This document shows, in pieces, positions 15,033 to 22,041 of a stretch of DNA of 34,508 nt. How positions within the stretch are numbered: the stretch's first letter is position 1; each line of letters opens with the position of its first letter. The stretch is from Palsa-892 sp035556215 (GTDB lineage: Bacteria; Pseudomonadota; Alphaproteobacteria; Rhizobiales; Xanthobacteraceae). The position numbers and the translations under genes were made by a program. The notes under the pieces are model-generated. The model was given only the letters and a program-made list of their open reading frames with translations, made no database searches and was not told the origin of the DNA. The stretch is from assembly GCA_035556215.1 (NCBI GenBank), contig DATMFI010000034.1, positions 1-34,508 of the forward strand, read 5' to 3'.

Positions 15033-16217
15033 TCAGGTGTCCGGAGCCGGTTCCGGGGTCAGCGAATAAAGGTGATCGCGCGGAATCGTGATCTGGCAGC
15101 GCAATCCATCCTTTTCGAAGCGGAGATCGACCTCCGTTTCGAGCGCGCGCGACAGGTTTTGCTGGATCAGCATGCTGCCGAAACCGCGCTTTTTCGGCAC
15201 GTTCACGGTCGGGCCGCCTTCTTCAGTCCAGACGAATTCGATGCCGTTCGGCTCGTTCGCGATCTGCTTCCAATATGCGGTGACCTTTCCGGAGGCCACC
15301 GAAAGCGCGCCATATTTCGAGGCATTCGACGCGAGTTCGTGCAGCGCGAGGCCGAGATTCTGTGCCGTCTCCGGCTTCAGCAAAACAGCCGGCCCGCCGA
15401 TACTGACCTGGGTGAATTCGGCGTCCACATAGGGGCCCAGTTGCATCCGCAACAGGTCCTTCATGCTGGCGCCGTGCCAATCTTCCTGCACCAGGAGGTC
15501 GTGGGAACGAGCGAGCGCCTGCACCCGCGCATTAAACTGGTTCAGAAAATCCTCGATACCGCCGGCGTGGCGCGCAGTCTGGCGAGCCATCGCCTGAATG
15601 ATGGCGAGCAGATTTTTCGAGCGATGTGAAATCTCGCGCATCAGAAGACGAAGATGCTCCTCGCCTTCCTTGCGCGCTGTGATGTCAACAACAGCACTGG
15701 TGAGTCCCGCGACGCGTCCGCCACTGCGCACCGGCTCAACGTGAAAATCGTACCAGCGCGAAATCTGGCCGTCGAAAATCTGCAATTCGCGATCGAGCGG
15801 TTGCCCTGAATTCAGAACCGCGCGTTTCATTTCGACAACCGCGGCGCGGTTGTCTGCCGGGATCAGATCGTCGTCGGTGCGGTCGATGATCTCATCGATG
15901 TGGTAGCCGAGAAAATCGTTGCTGATCGACGTGTATCGAAGATCCTGGTCCTGCGTGAACACGGTAACATCCGAGCCGCGCAGCGCCGTTTCGTAGCGTT
16001 GCAGAAGCGTGGCGATCTCGGCCGTCAACCGAAGATGTTCGGTTTCGAGCGAACGGATTTGCGAAGTCTGAGTCCGGCTGCGCCGATGCCAGGCGAACCA
16101 CGCCACAGCCATCGCTAACAAAAAAATGATCAGCGCGATGGCGATATCGACAGCTCGCTGGCCACCGAGTGAATTCAGTCGATCGAGAGCGCTATTCCAG
16201 AGCGCATGCAGGTTCAT
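15033..16217 (-). CDS. HWE-family sensor histidine kinase, candidate PhyK
   Basis: 394 residues: one N-terminal transmembrane helix (about 22-43), a short coiled coil, a PAS domain (about 75-185), then an HWE-type kinase core. Phospho-acceptor His198 is in SHRSKNLLAII, the N-box is LHELASNASKYGAL around Asn298, and the family-defining W-x-E is Trp330-Thr-Glu332. HWE/HisKA_2 kinases are the usual partners of PhyR. Its location on the same strand directly downstream of phyR makes it the best candidate for PhyR's kinase (inference). It lacks a large periplasmic sensor domain, so it probably senses through PAS. No strong ribosome-binding site is seen. Confidence 0.85.
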   Translation of the reverse strand: MNLHALWNSALDRLNSLGGQRAVDIAIALIIFLLAMAVAWFAWHRRSRTQTSQIRSLETEHLRLTAEIATLLQRYETALRGSDVTVFTQDQDLRYTSISNDFLGYHIDEIIDRTDDDLIPADNRAAVVEMKRAVLNSGQPLDRELQIFDGQISRWYDFHVEPVRSGGRVAGLTSAVVDITARKEGEEHLRLLMREISHRSKNLLAIIQAMARQTARHAGGIEDFLNQFNARVQALARSHDLLVQEDWHGASMKDLLRMQLGPYVDAEFTQVSIGGPAVLLKPETAQNLGLALHELASNASKYGALSVASGKVTAYWKQIANEPNGIEFVWTEEGGPTVNVPKKRGFGSMLIQQNLSRALETEVDLRFEKDGLRCQITIPRDHLYSLTPEPAPDT

Positions 16218-16380
16218 TTTTAGATGCTCGATCTTTCAAGATTAGGAAACGCGACAATTCTTCAATGCAATTCGGATCAACTGGTTCAATCACAACGAAT
16301 AGGCGGGGAACATGTGCAGCGATGGCGGGTTAACCTCTCAGTCGGCCATCCCCTTCTCCCCCCGCACGGCCGGCTAACCC

Positions 16381-16408
16381 GGGTGTGATCGGCCAGCCGA
16401 TCACACCC
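16381..16408. other. Strong 12-bp hairpin between phyR and the HWE kinase gene
   Basis: GGGTGTGATCGG (16381-16392) pairs perfectly with CCGATCACACCC (16397-16408) around CCAG. On the plus strand it is followed by TTCTTTTTC, like a rho-independent terminator for rightward transcription, yet the flanking genes run leftward. On the minus strand it lies 15 bp past the phyR stop and lacks a T-run, so it may stabilise the phyR 3' end or reduce read-through. Confidence 0.7.
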
Positions 16409-16423
16409 GTTCTTTTTCATCGT

Positions 16424-17224
16424 CTAGCTCGCACGGCGTTCGCGGCGCTTCGCGGAACGCTCGAAAAAGAGTGCCTGACTGATAACGGCCGAGAGCGTCG
16501 CCGGCTGGAATGGTTTGGGAATCAAAAATGCCGGTTCCGGACGTTCGCCGGTCAGGAAACGCTCCGGATAAGCGGTGATGAAAATCACCGGCACTTCGAA
16601 GCTCTCCAGCAATTCGTTCACGGCATCGAGACCCGAACTGCCGTCGGCCAGTTGAATATCGGCGAGGATCAGTCCCGGCGGTTTGGCGCGTGCAAGCTGC
16701 ACCGCTTCGCGGTGCGTACGGGCGATGCCCGTTACCTTATGGCCGAGATTTTCGACGATGCCCTCGATATCGACAGCGATCAGAGGAACATCTTCGATAA
16801 TCAGCACATCGGTCGCGATCTCGGCCGCGAGCTCGCGGCCTGCTTCGTCGAGATACTGCCGGAGCTTGGCGACCTCGATGTCGAGGATGTCGGCAGCATC
16901 CTTTTCGGAAAAACCCTCAAGCCCAAGCAGCAGGAACGCTTGGCGTGTGAGCGGCGTTAGGTGAGTCAAACGCTGTTCGACGCTCAAACCCTTCGGATCG
17001 GAGGAGGAAAGGTTGCCGCCGGCGAGCGAATTCCAGACCCGCGTGAATGCGCGGTAAAGCGCCACCCGGGGCTCGTATTTTCCTGGAAAGCTTTGGGGCT
17101 CCTCAATAAGGGCCTCCAACACCGCGGCTACGTAGGTATCGCCCGATTTTTGGCTTCCGGTCAGTGCGCGCGCATAACGCCGCAAAAACGGCAAATGCTG
17201 AGCAACGAGCTGAGAAATAGACAC
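16424..17224 (-). CDS. phyR: PhyR, general stress response regulator (anti-anti-sigma factor)
   Basis: 266 residues with the diagnostic PhyR order: a sigma-factor-like domain at the N-terminus (about 1-135) and a receiver domain at the C-terminus (about 138-255). The receiver has Glu144/Asp145, phospho-acceptor Asp189 (LADIQLADG), Thr217 and Lys237 (IPKPF). When phosphorylated, PhyR's sigma-like domain binds the anti-sigma factor NepR and so releases EcfG. The gene is divergent from nepR-ecfG, the classical arrangement, and has a near-consensus EcfG promoter of its own, giving positive feedback. All key residues are present. Confidence 0.97.
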   Translation of the reverse strand: MSISQLVAQHLPFLRRYARALTGSQKSGDTYVAAVLEALIEEPQSFPGKYEPRVALYRAFTRVWNSLAGGNLSSSDPKGLSVEQRLTHLTPLTRQAFLLLGLEGFSEKDAADILDIEVAKLRQYLDEAGRELAAEIATDVLIIEDVPLIAVDIEGIVENLGHKVTGIARTHREAVQLARAKPPGLILADIQLADGSSGLDAVNELLESFEVPVIFITAYPERFLTGERPEPAFLIPKPFQPATLSAVISQALFFERSAKRRERRAS

Positions 17225-17260
17225 TGATTTTCCCCTTCCGCTGTTCGAGTATGATGGCTT

Positions 17261-17285
17261 AACCCGCGGTTCAAAAAAAAGTTCC
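17261..17285 (-). promoter_or_regulatory. phyR promoter, near-consensus EcfG type (GGAAC-N16-GGTT)
   Basis: On the minus strand GGAAC (17285-17281) and GGTT (17264-17261) are 16 bp apart, 37 bp ahead of the phyR start codon. The spacer contains an eight-T run. One mismatch from CGTT in the -10. Confidence 0.6.
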
Positions 17286-17293
17286 CTAACGGC

Positions 17294-17318
17294 GGAACTC
17301 TATATCCACGTGGGCGTT
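17294..17318 (+). promoter_or_regulatory. nepR-ecfG promoter, perfect EcfG type (GGAAC-N16-CGTT)
   Basis: GGAAC at 17294-17298 and CGTT at 17315-17318 with a 16-bp spacer. It lies 58 bp ahead of nepR, back to back with the phyR promoter; the two -35 elements are only eight bases apart. This predicts autoregulation by EcfG. Confidence 0.88.
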
Positions 17319-17376
17319 ACCTGCAGAATGATTATAGGGGCAAAAGCGGCCTGTTCGGGGCTGCCGGGGTTCAGAA

Positions 17377-17598
17377 ATGACGACAAGCGACGACAAGCCG
17401 GGAAAACCCATGCAACGGACCAGAGACGGAGAGCCGGCTACCGGCGGTGGATTGACCCGTGAAGCGACCATCAAGATCGGTCAGCAGCTGCGGGCAATGT
17501 ACGACGAGGTGGTGAAGGAAGGCGTTCCCGATCGCTTCACCGATCTTTTGAAACGGCTCGATAACCAGGACCGCGGCGGCGAAGGATCTCGTTCATGA
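17377..17598 (+). CDS. nepR: NepR anti-sigma factor
   Basis: A 73-residue NepR homologue. The conserved core is about residues 28-65: IGQQLRAMYDEVVKEGVPDRF followed by LLKRLD, which forms the two helices that clamp EcfG or, in the stress state, the sigma-like domain of PhyR. The N- and C-terminal tails are polar and disordered, as in the family. The gene overlaps ecfG by an ATGA junction, so translation is coupled and the two products are made in balance. An internal ATG at residue 12 is a possible alternative start. Confidence 0.95.
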   Translation: MTTSDDKPGKPMQRTRDGEPATGGGLTREATIKIGQQLRAMYDEVVKEGVPDRFTDLLKRLDNQDRGGEGSRS

Positions 17599-18143
17599 GT
17601 CTCGACAACGCAACTCGTGACAGCATTCTGGCGGCGATCCCCAATCTCCGCGCCTTCGCCATTTCCCTGAGCGGCAATGTCGATCGCGCCGACGATCTCG
17701 TCCAGGAAACGATTCTGCGTGCGTTAAAGAATATCGATTCATTCGAGCCGGGCACCAACATGCCGGCCTGGCTGTTCACTATTCTGCGCAACCTCTTCCG
17801 CTCGGAATATCGCAAGCGCAAGCGCGAGGTGGAAGACGCGACCGGCATGTACGCCGACAGTCTCAAGTCACAGCCCGAGCAAAGCACCAAGCTCGAGTTC
17901 GAGGAGCTGCGCGCGGCACTCGACAAGCTGCCGGATGATCAGCGCGAAGCCGTTATCCTGGTCGGTGCTTCGGGATTTTCCTATGAGGAAGCCGCCGCAA
18001 TCTGCGGCTGCGCGGTCGGCACGATCAAGAGCCGTGTCAATCGTGCGCGCAATCGGCTTGCCGAACTGATGTCCATCGACGACCTCGATGATCTAGGCCC
18101 CGACCGCCAGACCCGCGCGGTTCTGAGCGTCGATCGCAGCTAA
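17595..18143 (+). CDS. ecfG: EcfG general stress sigma factor (ECF15 type)
   Basis: A 182-residue two-domain ECF sigma factor. The sigma-2 domain (about 10-80) contains the DDLVQETILRALKNIDSFEP -10 recognition segment and the AWLFTILRNLFRSEYRKRKRE helix. The sigma-4 domain (about 110-165) carries LPDDQREAVILVGASGFSYEEAAAICGC and GTIKSRVNRARNRL. There is no extra C-terminal domain. Start ATG overlaps the nepR stop. It should read GGAAC-N16/17-CGTT promoters, several of which occur in this window. Confidence 0.95.
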   Translation: MSLDNATRDSILAAIPNLRAFAISLSGNVDRADDLVQETILRALKNIDSFEPGTNMPAWLFTILRNLFRSEYRKRKREVEDATGMYADSLKSQPEQSTKLEFEELRAALDKLPDDQREAVILVGASGFSYEEAAAICGCAVGTIKSRVNRARNRLAELMSIDDLDDLGPDRQTRAVLSVDRS

Positions 18144-18228
18144 ATCACAACTAATCTGCTTGCTTTCTTCGCCTTTACGGTTGGCGTATTCTCGCGTCTG
18201 TTTTTCGTCATCGATCATGGAGATCACG

Positions 18229-18711
18229 ATGCGTTCGTTTGCCGCTTCAGTCGCTGTCGCCGCCGCACTGACGCTCACGCTTACCCCTCACGTACGCGCG
18301 CAGGGGCCCGATAGCGTGCAGGCCGGCGTGCTCGAATGCGATATTTCGGCCGGCATCGGTTTGATCGTGACCTCTCGAAAAGATCTGACCTGCCTCTTCA
18401 AGCCGGTGAACAACGCGCCGCAGGAAGTCTATACCGGCACGATCACCAAATTCGGCATCGACCTTGGGGCGACGGACGCGGGCCAGATGATCTGGTCGGT
18501 TTATGCGCCGACATCACGTCCGTTTGGCGCGCTGGCCGGAAACTATGCGGGTGCCACTGCCGAAGCCACCGTTGGCGCGGGTCTTGGCGCCAACGTGCTG
18601 GTTGGCGGTTCCAACCGCACGATCGCGCTCCAGCCGCTTTCCGTGCAAGGCCAGCTTGGGTTGAATGTCGCTGCGGGTGTTGCGGAACTTCGGCTCCGCA
18701 CCGTTCAGTAG
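18229..18711 (+). CDS. Secreted DUF992 protein
   Basis: 160 residues from the ATG at 18229, which has GGAG eight bases upstream. The signal peptide is cleaved near VRA (about residue 24). The mature part begins with the family signature AGVLECDISAGIGLIVTSRKDLTC and continues with glycine-rich beta strands to LGLNVAAGVAELRL, consistent with DUF992, a periplasmic family of Hyphomicrobiales with no known activity. The two Cys of the signature probably form a disulfide. No EcfG promoter is visible directly upstream, but read-through from ecfG is possible because no terminator separates them. Confidence 0.85.
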   Translation: MRSFAASVAVAAALTLTLTPHVRAQGPDSVQAGVLECDISAGIGLIVTSRKDLTCLFKPVNNAPQEVYTGTITKFGIDLGATDAGQMIWSVYAPTSRPFGALAGNYAGATAEATVGAGLGANVLVGGSNRTIALQPLSVQGQLGLNVAAGVAELRLRTVQ

Positions 18712-18712
18712 C

Positions 18713-18738
18713 GGAACCGTCTTCTTCAGCTTGGCGTT
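18713..18738 (+). promoter_or_regulatory. EcfG-type promoter, GGAAC-N17-CGTT
   Basis: GGAAC at 18713-18717 and CGTT at 18735-18738 with a 17-bp spacer, beginning two bases after the DUF992 stop and 30 bp ahead of the next start codon. Matches the consensus perfectly. Confidence 0.78.
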
Positions 18739-18768
18739 AACCAACGCCAAGCAACTGAAGGAGCGGAT

Positions 18769-19002
18769 ATGCAGACCATCTTCGGATTTATTCTCGGTGT
18801 CGCCCTGACGATCGGCGCCGCCTATGTGCATGACGCCAGCATCACGGCACCATCGGCAACCGCATCGGCACCTACATCGGCACCTGCATCGGCACCTGCG
18901 GCCGAACGCCAGATGGTCAACTGGGATGTGGTTGAGACCAACTGGCGCGATTTCAAAGCCAGCGTGTCACAAGGCTGGCGGAAGCTGCAATCGATCGGCT
19001 GA
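18769..19002 (+). CDS. Small membrane-anchored protein of the general stress regulon
   Basis: 77 residues. An N-terminal helix (MQTIFGFILGVALTIGAAYV) anchors or exports it, an Ala/Ser/Thr/Pro linker (about 25-48) is encoded by four near-identical 12-bp repeats, and an amphipathic helix with three Trp (NWDVVETNWRDFKASVSQGW) forms the C-terminus. I do not recognise a named family. The ribosome-binding site GAAGGAG is strong, and a perfect EcfG promoter lies 30 bp upstream. A bidirectional terminator closes it. Role unknown; probably an inner-membrane stress protein. Confidence 0.75.
   Translation: MQTIFGFILGVALTIGAAYVHDASITAPSATASAPTSAPASAPAAERQMVNWDVVETNWRDFKASVSQGWRKLQSIG
18851..18898 (+). 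repeat. In-frame 12-bp tandem repeat (four units)
   Basis: Four units related to CATCGGCACCTG at 18851, 18863, 18875 and 18887. The last two are identical and the first two differ by one to three bases. It encodes the Ala-Ser-Ala-Pro linker of the small membrane protein. A 12-bp unit keeps the frame, so slippage would change linker length without breaking the protein. Confidence 0.85.
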
Positions 19003-19013
19003 TGCTGCTTATA

Positions 19014-19045
19014 AAAAAGCCCCGGCCCGAAAGCCGGGGCTTTTT
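19014..19045. terminator. Bidirectional rho-independent terminator
   Basis: A perfect 13-bp stem (AAAAAGCCCCGGC with GCCGGGGCTTTTT) around CCGAAA. With A-run on the left and T-run on the right, it can end transcription of both the 18769 gene and the convergent DUF892 gene. Confidence 0.93.
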
Positions 19046-19055
19046 CATCGGCCGA

Positions 19056-19565
19056 TCAACTCGCGGCTTTGCGGTTGACGCTCTTGCGCTCGGCCACCGT
19101 CGTGAGCTTCTTGTCGGCCGCGCCCTCTTCCTTCAGCGTCGCCGATAGCGGAGCAACGATCGTGTCGTGACCCAGCGCATGCGCCCAGGCAATGAGCGTG
19201 CCGTATTTCGTGATTTCGTAATGCTCGACCGCCTGCGCCGAGGCAATGATGGCGGCATCGAGCACTTCCTTGTCTTCGATCTCGCTCGAAACCTCATCGG
19301 CTTCCTTCAGGATGCCGTCGATCGCCGGGCAATCCACGGCTTTGGGTTCCTTGCCGAGTTTCTTGAAAACCTGCTCAAGCCGCTCGACGTGATTTTTGGT
19401 TTCCTCGAGATGGTCCTTGAGCCCGGCCGTGAGATCGCGATTGGTCGCCTTATCGATCATGCCCGGAAGTTTTTTCACGATTTGCTTTTCAGCGTAATAA
19501 ATGTCCTGCAATTGATGCAAAAACAGCTCGTCGAAAGATTTGATGTCCTTGGTGAGGATGCCCAT
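19056..19565 (-). CDS. Ferritin-like DUF892 protein (YciE/YciF family)
   Basis: 169 residues forming a four-helix ferritin-like bundle. It opens with the family hallmark LFLHQLQDIYYAEKQIVKKLP, and carries Glu/His pairs of the kind that bind a di-metal centre: DIYYAE (first helix), EETKNHVERLE (second) and QAVEHYEI (fourth). YciE/YciF-type proteins are induced by stress in enterobacteria; their activity is not established. An EcfG promoter lies upstream on the same strand, so it is a likely member of the general stress regulon. The C-terminus is Lys/Arg-rich. The start codon is preceded by GGAAAGG. Confidence 0.87.
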   Translation of the reverse strand: MGILTKDIKSFDELFLHQLQDIYYAEKQIVKKLPGMIDKATNRDLTAGLKDHLEETKNHVERLEQVFKKLGKEPKAVDCPAIDGILKEADEVSSEIEDKEVLDAAIIASAQAVEHYEITKYGTLIAWAHALGHDTIVAPLSATLKEEGAADKKLTTVAERKSVNRKAAS

Positions 19566-19630
19566 GGCGGAACCTTTCCCTATGTGCGGTGAATGACGGA
19601 AAGCGCCGCGTTGAAGCGGCGTCCGGGGTC

Positions 19631-19655
19631 AACGGCACATGCGATGATCGGTTCC
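19631..19655 (-). promoter_or_regulatory. EcfG-type promoter of the DUF892 gene, GGAAC-N16-CGTT
   Basis: On the minus strand GGAAC (19655-19651) and CGTT (19634-19631) are 16 bp apart, a perfect consensus, 65 bp ahead of the start codon. It lies between that gene and the 3' end of the sensor kinase gene. Confidence 0.78.
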
Positions 19656-19677
19656 GCTCGGAGCGGAATTTCAGAAT

Positions 19678-21069
19678 TCAGGCGACGGCGGTAACGATCG
19701 CTTCGGGCGCCTCGTTCGCAAGCGGCGTAAAATGCAGCTTGAACTCCGCGCCGCCGCCCGCACGGCGATTTACGGTGATCGAGCCGCCATGCGTCTCGAC
19801 AATTTTTTTCACGATCGAAAGACCAAGACCTGCTCCGCCGGTGCGGCGATTGTCGCCGGAAACAAAACGCTCGAAGATCGCCTCCCGCTTTTCGGGATCG
19901 ACGCCCTCCCCGCGGTCGAGCACGCTGACGGTTCCGTCCGCCCCGACGAAAATTTCGACCCTGGTTCCCGAAGGCGTGTGACGGAGCGCGTTTTCGGCGA
20001 GGTTCCGGATGGCGCGCCGCAGCGATTCGGCATTGCCATTGACCCAAACCGGCTGCCGGGTGCCGTTCAGATTGATCTCTTTCTTCTGCGCCAGCGCCAA
20101 CGGCGCGATCAGCTCGGCGACATCGGTCGCGACCTCATGAAGATCGGCGCGCTCGTCCGGATCGACGACCAGCGTCTCCATCTCGGCGGAATCGAGCAGC
20201 TGGCTCACGACGCGGCTCATGATTTCGACATCGCGGTGCAAGGCCGCGACGCTCTTCTGATCGGGAAATGTCTCAAGCCGCGTGCGCAGCACCGCGAGCG
20301 GCGTGCGCAATTCATGCGCGACGTCGCCGGTAAATTCGCGCTGCTGATGAAAGCCGCTCTCGAGCCGGTCGAGCGCCTGATTGACTGCCGTAACCAGCGG
20401 AAAAATTTCTTTCGGAATGTCGTCGACCGGCAAGCGGACATTGATGCGAACCGGACTGATCTCGCGGGCTTTCGCCGATAGCCGCAACAAGGGCTGCATG
20501 GCGTGGCGGACGATGAGAATATCGGCGATCAGCAGGAACAGCATGATCGGGATCGTCGTCCAGCCGACCTCCTTCAGAAATTCGGCGATGAGGTCGTCGA
20601 GCAGCACGTCGCGATGCGCAAGGTTCTCGCCGAGCTGCACCCTCAGGTTTCTGTTGTTGATCGTCTTCTCGATACTCGCGCCTTCGATCTCGTGATCGCC
20701 GCGCCGCGTTTCGAGAAACTCCATGCTCCGGGACTTGTCGTAGCCCGAAAACACCGGCTCGGGATTCTTGCTCGACGAAAACAAGACTTTGCCATTCTCA
20801 TCGAGGACGGCATAGGTGTAGCGGCCGTAGCTTTCGGAAAAGAGATCGCGCAGGCCTTCGGGCAGATTGAGAACCAGTTCCCCATCCGGGCGATATTCGA
20901 GATGGCGGGCGAGCCATTCGGTCTGCTCGAAAATCGCGCGGTTATGAATCGTCGTCACCGCCGCGTTCATGAAAATGTAGTGCACGACCAGCAGCACGCC
21001 GGCCGTCACGGCAATCGCCACGATATGCAGGAAGGTGATCCGCGATGTGATGGAGCGGAAGTGAAACAC
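19678..21069 (-). CDS. Sensor histidine kinase of the efflux-linked two-component system
   Basis: 463 residues from the GTG at 21069, which overlaps the preceding regulator's stop region and has GAGGAAG upstream. Two transmembrane helices (about 12-35 and 168-190) flank a ~130-residue periplasmic sensor. A HAMP linker, a HisKA domain with His252 (DVAHELRTPLAV), and an HATPase with DRGEGVD and GGAGLGLSIV boxes follow. This is the QseC/PmrB-like EnvZ class. A longer frame (to 21195) only runs inside the regulator gene. It is translated with the regulator and faces the RND operon, so it probably senses a metal or envelope signal in the periplasm. Confidence 0.9.
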   Translation of the reverse strand: MFHFRSITSRITFLHIVAIAVTAGVLLVVHYIFMNAAVTTIHNRAIFEQTEWLARHLEYRPDGELVLNLPEGLRDLFSESYGRYTYAVLDENGKVLFSSSKNPEPVFSGYDKSRSMEFLETRRGDHEIEGASIEKTINNRNLRVQLGENLAHRDVLLDDLIAEFLKEVGWTTIPIMLFLLIADILIVRHAMQPLLRLSAKAREISPVRINVRLPVDDIPKEIFPLVTAVNQALDRLESGFHQQREFTGDVAHELRTPLAVLRTRLETFPDQKSVAALHRDVEIMSRVVSQLLDSAEMETLVVDPDERADLHEVATDVAELIAPLALAQKKEINLNGTRQPVWVNGNAESLRRAIRNLAENALRHTPSGTRVEIFVGADGTVSVLDRGEGVDPEKREAIFERFVSGDNRRTGGAGLGLSIVKKIVETHGGSITVNRRAGGGAEFKLHFTPLANEAPEAIVTAVA

Positions 21070-21070
21070 G

Positions 21071-21742
21071 CTATTCTTCCTCGGACATGACGTACCCGAT
21101 GCCGCGCATGGTGTGAATCTTGACGCGCGCGCCGCCAGCCGCGAGCTGCTTGCGCAGGCGATGAACATAAACCTCGACCGCGTTCGAGCTGACATCGCCG
21201 AGGCCGAACATCTGGTCTTCGACCATGCGCTTTGGCACCACCGCGCCTTTCCGGCGCATCAACAGCTCGAGCACCGCCGTTTCGCGCGCCGACAGCACAT
21301 GCGGATTGCCGTCGATGAAAGTCTGGCGGGACTCGGTATCGAAGGCAATGTTGGCAAGCCGCAACGAGCTGCCGAGCAACTGCCCCGGCCGCCGCAACAA
21401 TGCTTCGATGCGCGCGATCAATTCGTCCAGCGCAAAGGGCTTCACGAGATAATCGTCGGCGCCGCCCCGCAACCCGCTCACCCGGTCATGCACGCCGCTT
21501 CTCGCTGTCAGCACCAAAACCGGCAGCGGATTTTTATTGGCGCGGAGTTCTTGCAGAAGGCCGAGACCGTCGCCGTCAGGCAACCCAAGATCGAGGATCA
21601 GGGCGGCATATTGCGTCGAAGCAAGCACGGAACGCGCATCATCGATCCGGCCCAGGACGTCGGCGGCAAAGCCCGCCGTCTGCAGGCCCTTGGCGAGAAG
21701 CTGCGCAAGCTCCTCATTATCCTCGACGATGAGCAGTCTCAT
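21071..21742 (-). CDS. OmpR/PhoB-family response regulator
   Basis: 223 residues from the ATG at 21742. The receiver begins MRLLIVEDNEELAQLL with phospho-acceptor Asp51 (LILDLGLPDGDG), Thr in VLTAR and Lys in LVKPF. The C-terminal winged helix (about 125-220) has ETAVLELLMRRKGAVVPKRM and the recognition helix SSNAVEVYVHRLRKQL. It belongs to the TctD/QseB/PmrA-like subgroup. An upstream in-frame start (21772) is less likely. The adjacent 11-bp-phased direct repeat (21833-21850) is its probable operator, which would make it regulate itself and the divergent efflux operon. Confidence 0.92.
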   Translation of the reverse strand: MRLLIVEDNEELAQLLAKGLQTAGFAADVLGRIDDARSVLASTQYAALILDLGLPDGDGLGLLQELRANKNPLPVLVLTARSGVHDRVSGLRGGADDYLVKPFALDELIARIEALLRRPGQLLGSSLRLANIAFDTESRQTFIDGNPHVLSARETAVLELLMRRKGAVVPKRMVEDQMFGLGDVSSNAVEVYVHRLRKQLAAGGARVKIHTMRGIGYVMSEEE

Positions 21743-21832
21743 GCGTTGCATTCCGCTTGGGCAATCCGGCAAGGGTTTTCCAATATTACCTCGATCCGGG
21801 CCGTTCGCCCGCGCCCACCCTACAGTGCCTCA

Positions 21833-21850
21833 TGTAAGGCTCGTGTAAGG
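21833..21850 (+). promoter_or_regulatory. Direct repeat TGTAAGG-N4-TGTAAGG, probable response-regulator operator
   Basis: Two identical heptamers, 21833-21839 and 21844-21850, with an 11-bp period, the geometry used by dimers of OmpR/PhoB-type regulators. It lies between the regulator gene and the RND operon, just upstream of a plausible -35. A weaker third TGTAAG is at 21908. Confidence 0.65.
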
Positions 21851-21853
21851 TTT

Positions 21854-21883
21854 TTGAAAAACCACATCGGCATTCCCTTTAAT
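21854..21883 (+). promoter_or_regulatory. Candidate sigma-70 promoter of the RND operon
   Basis: TTGAAA (21854-21859) and TTTAAT (21878-21883) with 18 bp between. The -35 overlaps the inverted repeat GGTTTTT-G-AAAAACC (21849-21863), and the putative regulator operator ends four bases upstream, as expected for an activated promoter. Confidence 0.45.
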
Positions 21884-21991
21884 CCCCAGGCAAACGCGTA
21901 ATTCTGCTGTAAGCGTGGCGGGTTATAGAGGCCCGCTAAAACAAAACACAAGAATCAGGAATGCACGCGCCGGCGCCGGCGCGCACCCTCA

Positions 21992-22032
21992 GGGGACTTC
22001 GGACAGGGGACTTGGGAAGGGGACTTGGGACA
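21992..22032 (+). repeat. Three tandem ~14-bp units before the efflux adaptor gene
   Basis: Units GGGGACTTCGGACA (21992-22005), GGGGACTTGGGAA (22006-22018) and GGGGACTTGGGACA (22019-22032). Short GGGACTTGGGAC-type repeats occur in spacers of related genomes. They end at the Shine-Dalgarno of the adaptor gene, so copy number changes would alter the 5' leader only. Confidence 0.85.
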
Positions 22033-22041
22033 GGAATGAAT

